From NCBI GenBank assembly GCA_030068525.1, contig JASJOS010000003.1, positions 310,001-374,000 of the forward strand: a DNA stretch of 64,000 bases, read 5' to 3'. A model generated the notes under the pieces. That model had not been told where the DNA came from. It saw only the letters and a program-made list of their open reading frames with translations, and searched no databases. The position numbers and the translations under genes are program-made. Below, in pieces: positions 63,009-64,000 of this stretch. Numbering within the stretch: position 1 is the stretch's first letter; every line of letters begins with the position of its first letter. The DNA is from Xanthocytophaga flava (GTDB lineage Bacteria; Bacteroidota; Bacteroidia; Cytophagales; 172606-1).

Positions 63009-64000
63009 ATGTCATTTTCAGAAAAATCCAAACGTTTAAAAGTTAGTACAAACAAACGTTTTTTGACTTATGATAATGGTGAGCCATTTTTTTATCTTGG
63101 GGACACCGCATGGGAACTGTTTCACAGATTAACCAGATATGAAGCAGATGTGTATCTGGAAGATCGGGCCAGTAAAGGTTTCACAGTTATACAGGCAGTT
63201 ACTTTAGCAGAATTGGAGGGACTTACTGTACCAAACCCTTATGGAGAGTTACCATTGATTAATAATGATCCTACAAAAGTCAATGAGAAATATTTCGAGC
63301 ATGTTGACTATGTAATACAAAAGGCAGGCTCTCTTGGTTTGTTTACAGGGCTGTTACCTACTTGGGGAGACAAATGGAATAAAAAATGGGGTGCAGGACC
63401 TGAAATATTTACAGTTGATAATGCCCGAATATATGGAACATGGATTGCCAATCGCTATAAAGAGTATCCAATTATATGGATACTTGGGGGAGATCGTCCT
63501 ATAGAGACTGAAAATCATAAAGAAGTTATTTGTGCAATGGCAGAAGGAATTCGCAATGTGGTAGGAAATACACAACTGATAACCTTTCATCCTATGGGAG
63601 ATCACACGTCTTCTGAAGTGTTTCATAATGATCTGTGGCTGGACTTTAATATGTTTCAGTCCGGACATGTGGCCAGAGATCTTCCTAATTACAAGTTTAC
63701 TCTAACTGATTACCACAAAACACCTACAAAGCCTGTCCTGGATGGGGAACCTCGCTATGAAGATCACCCTGTGAACTGGCGGATAGAGAATGGATATTTC
63801 GATGACTTCGATGTCCGGCAGGCAGCCTATTGGTCTATGTTATCAGGTGCAGGTGGACATACTTATGGGAACCACAATATCTGGCAATTCTGGCAAAAAG
63901 ATCGCAAACCTATATCTGAGGCACATACTCCATGGAAAGCTGCTTTAAAACATCCAGGTGCAACCCAACTGGGATATATGCGTCAGTTATTTGAATCACG
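63009..64000 (+). CDS. Apiosidase-like glycoside hydrolase (DUF4038/GH140-like), 3' end outside window
   Basis: The visible 330 residues start at ATG 63009 and run off the right edge. An in-frame ATG at 62910 would add 33 residues with no signal peptide. The sequence has FFYLGDTAWELFHRLTRYEA, ASKGFTVIQAV, IIWILGGDRP and KPVLDGEPRYEDH, matching the apiosidase-like (DUF4038) TIM-barrel family; the Asp in GGD and the Glu in DGEP are the likely catalytic acids. GH140 enzymes remove apiose from pectic rhamnogalacturonan II, but many relatives are uncharacterised. No signal peptide is visible at this start. Confidence 0.85.
   Translation, partial: MSFSEKSKRLKVSTNKRFLTYDNGEPFFYLGDTAWELFHRLTRYEADVYLEDRASKGFTVIQAVTLAELEGLTVPNPYGELPLINNDPTKVNEKYFEHVDYVIQKAGSLGLFTGLLPTWGDKWNKKWGAGPEIFTVDNARIYGTWIANRYKEYPIIWILGGDRPIETENHKEVICAMAEGIRNVVGNTQLITFHPMGDHTSSEVFHNDLWLDFNMFQSGHVARDLPNYKFTLTDYHKTPTKPVLDGEPRYEDHPVNWRIENGYFDDFDVRQAAYWSMLSGAGGHTYGNHNIWQFWQKDRKPISEAHTPWKAALKHPGATQLGYMRQLFES

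Noticed and set aside
1-64000. CRISPR arrays, tRNA and rRNA genes
   Set aside because: No regular spacer-repeat array, no cloverleaf-like tRNA and no rRNA sequence was seen; only tmRNA was found.

Overview
The window looks like a chromosomal segment from a Bacteroidota bacterium, probably of the order Cytophagales. The evidence is a SusC/SusD pair with a LacI-type regulator, several TAnnTTTG promoter elements, DUF6452/DUF6048 envelope proteins, a Bacteroidota-type tmRNA tag (GESNYALAA), AT-rich intergenic DNA and weak Shine-Dalgarno signals. No genus is assigned.

Layout. 1-6.5 kb: the tail of a coiled-coil protein, a 170-bp inverted-repeat element, an XRE/S24-like regulator, a TPR histidine kinase, a small hypothetical gene and two glycosyltransferases. 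6.5-7.5 kb: an AT-rich gene-free stretch with one long palindrome. 7.5-13 kb: an osmoprotectant-type ABC ATPase, DUF427, feoB, feoA, a WbuC-like cupin and hemC. 13-16.6 kb: surface-glycan genes (GT2, FkbM methyltransferase, flippase). 17-24.5 kb: mdh facing the division cluster murC-ftsQ-ftsA-ftsZ, followed by an MgtC-family gene. 24.5-41.8 kb: a TlpA-like thioredoxin, then a polysaccharide-utilisation locus made of lacI, susC, susD, a secreted (alpha/alpha)6-type protein, an SSS symporter, a secreted GH2 enzyme and an FAD oxidoreductase. 41.9-47.8 kb: a decayed integrated element. 47.8-64 kb: ssrA (tmRNA), a LytS-type kinase, fbaA, the DUF6452/DUF6048 pair, an aminotransferase, three glycosyltransferases, recG, corA, phzF, lpxK, ispE and the start of an apiosidase-like glycoside hydrolase.

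The most notable structure is the 5.88-kb segment bounded by direct copies of the 3' end of ssrA and the sequence downstream of it (identical 21-bp core at 41916-41936 and 47795-47815, imperfect similarity over about 120 bp). The segment holds a phage tape-measure fragment with a frameshift, a 259-bp MITE-like insertion with 20-bp terminal inverted repeats inside that fragment, an intact acyltransferase gene, a small XRE regulator with a palindromic operator candidate, and a run of genes carrying frameshifts or in-frame stops. I read it as a fossil integrative element or phage satellite that used tmRNA as its attachment site. No integrase was recognised.

The polysaccharide locus has a clear logic: sugar-responsive LacI repressor, tandem operator, TonB-dependent uptake, secreted glycosidases, inner-membrane sodium symport and a probably cytoplasmic oxidoreductase. 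The substrate cannot be read from the sequence, and the 877-residue protein could not be placed in a numbered enzyme family. Housekeeping genes elsewhere (murC-ftsZ, hemC, mdh, fbaA, recG, lpxK, ispE) look intact.
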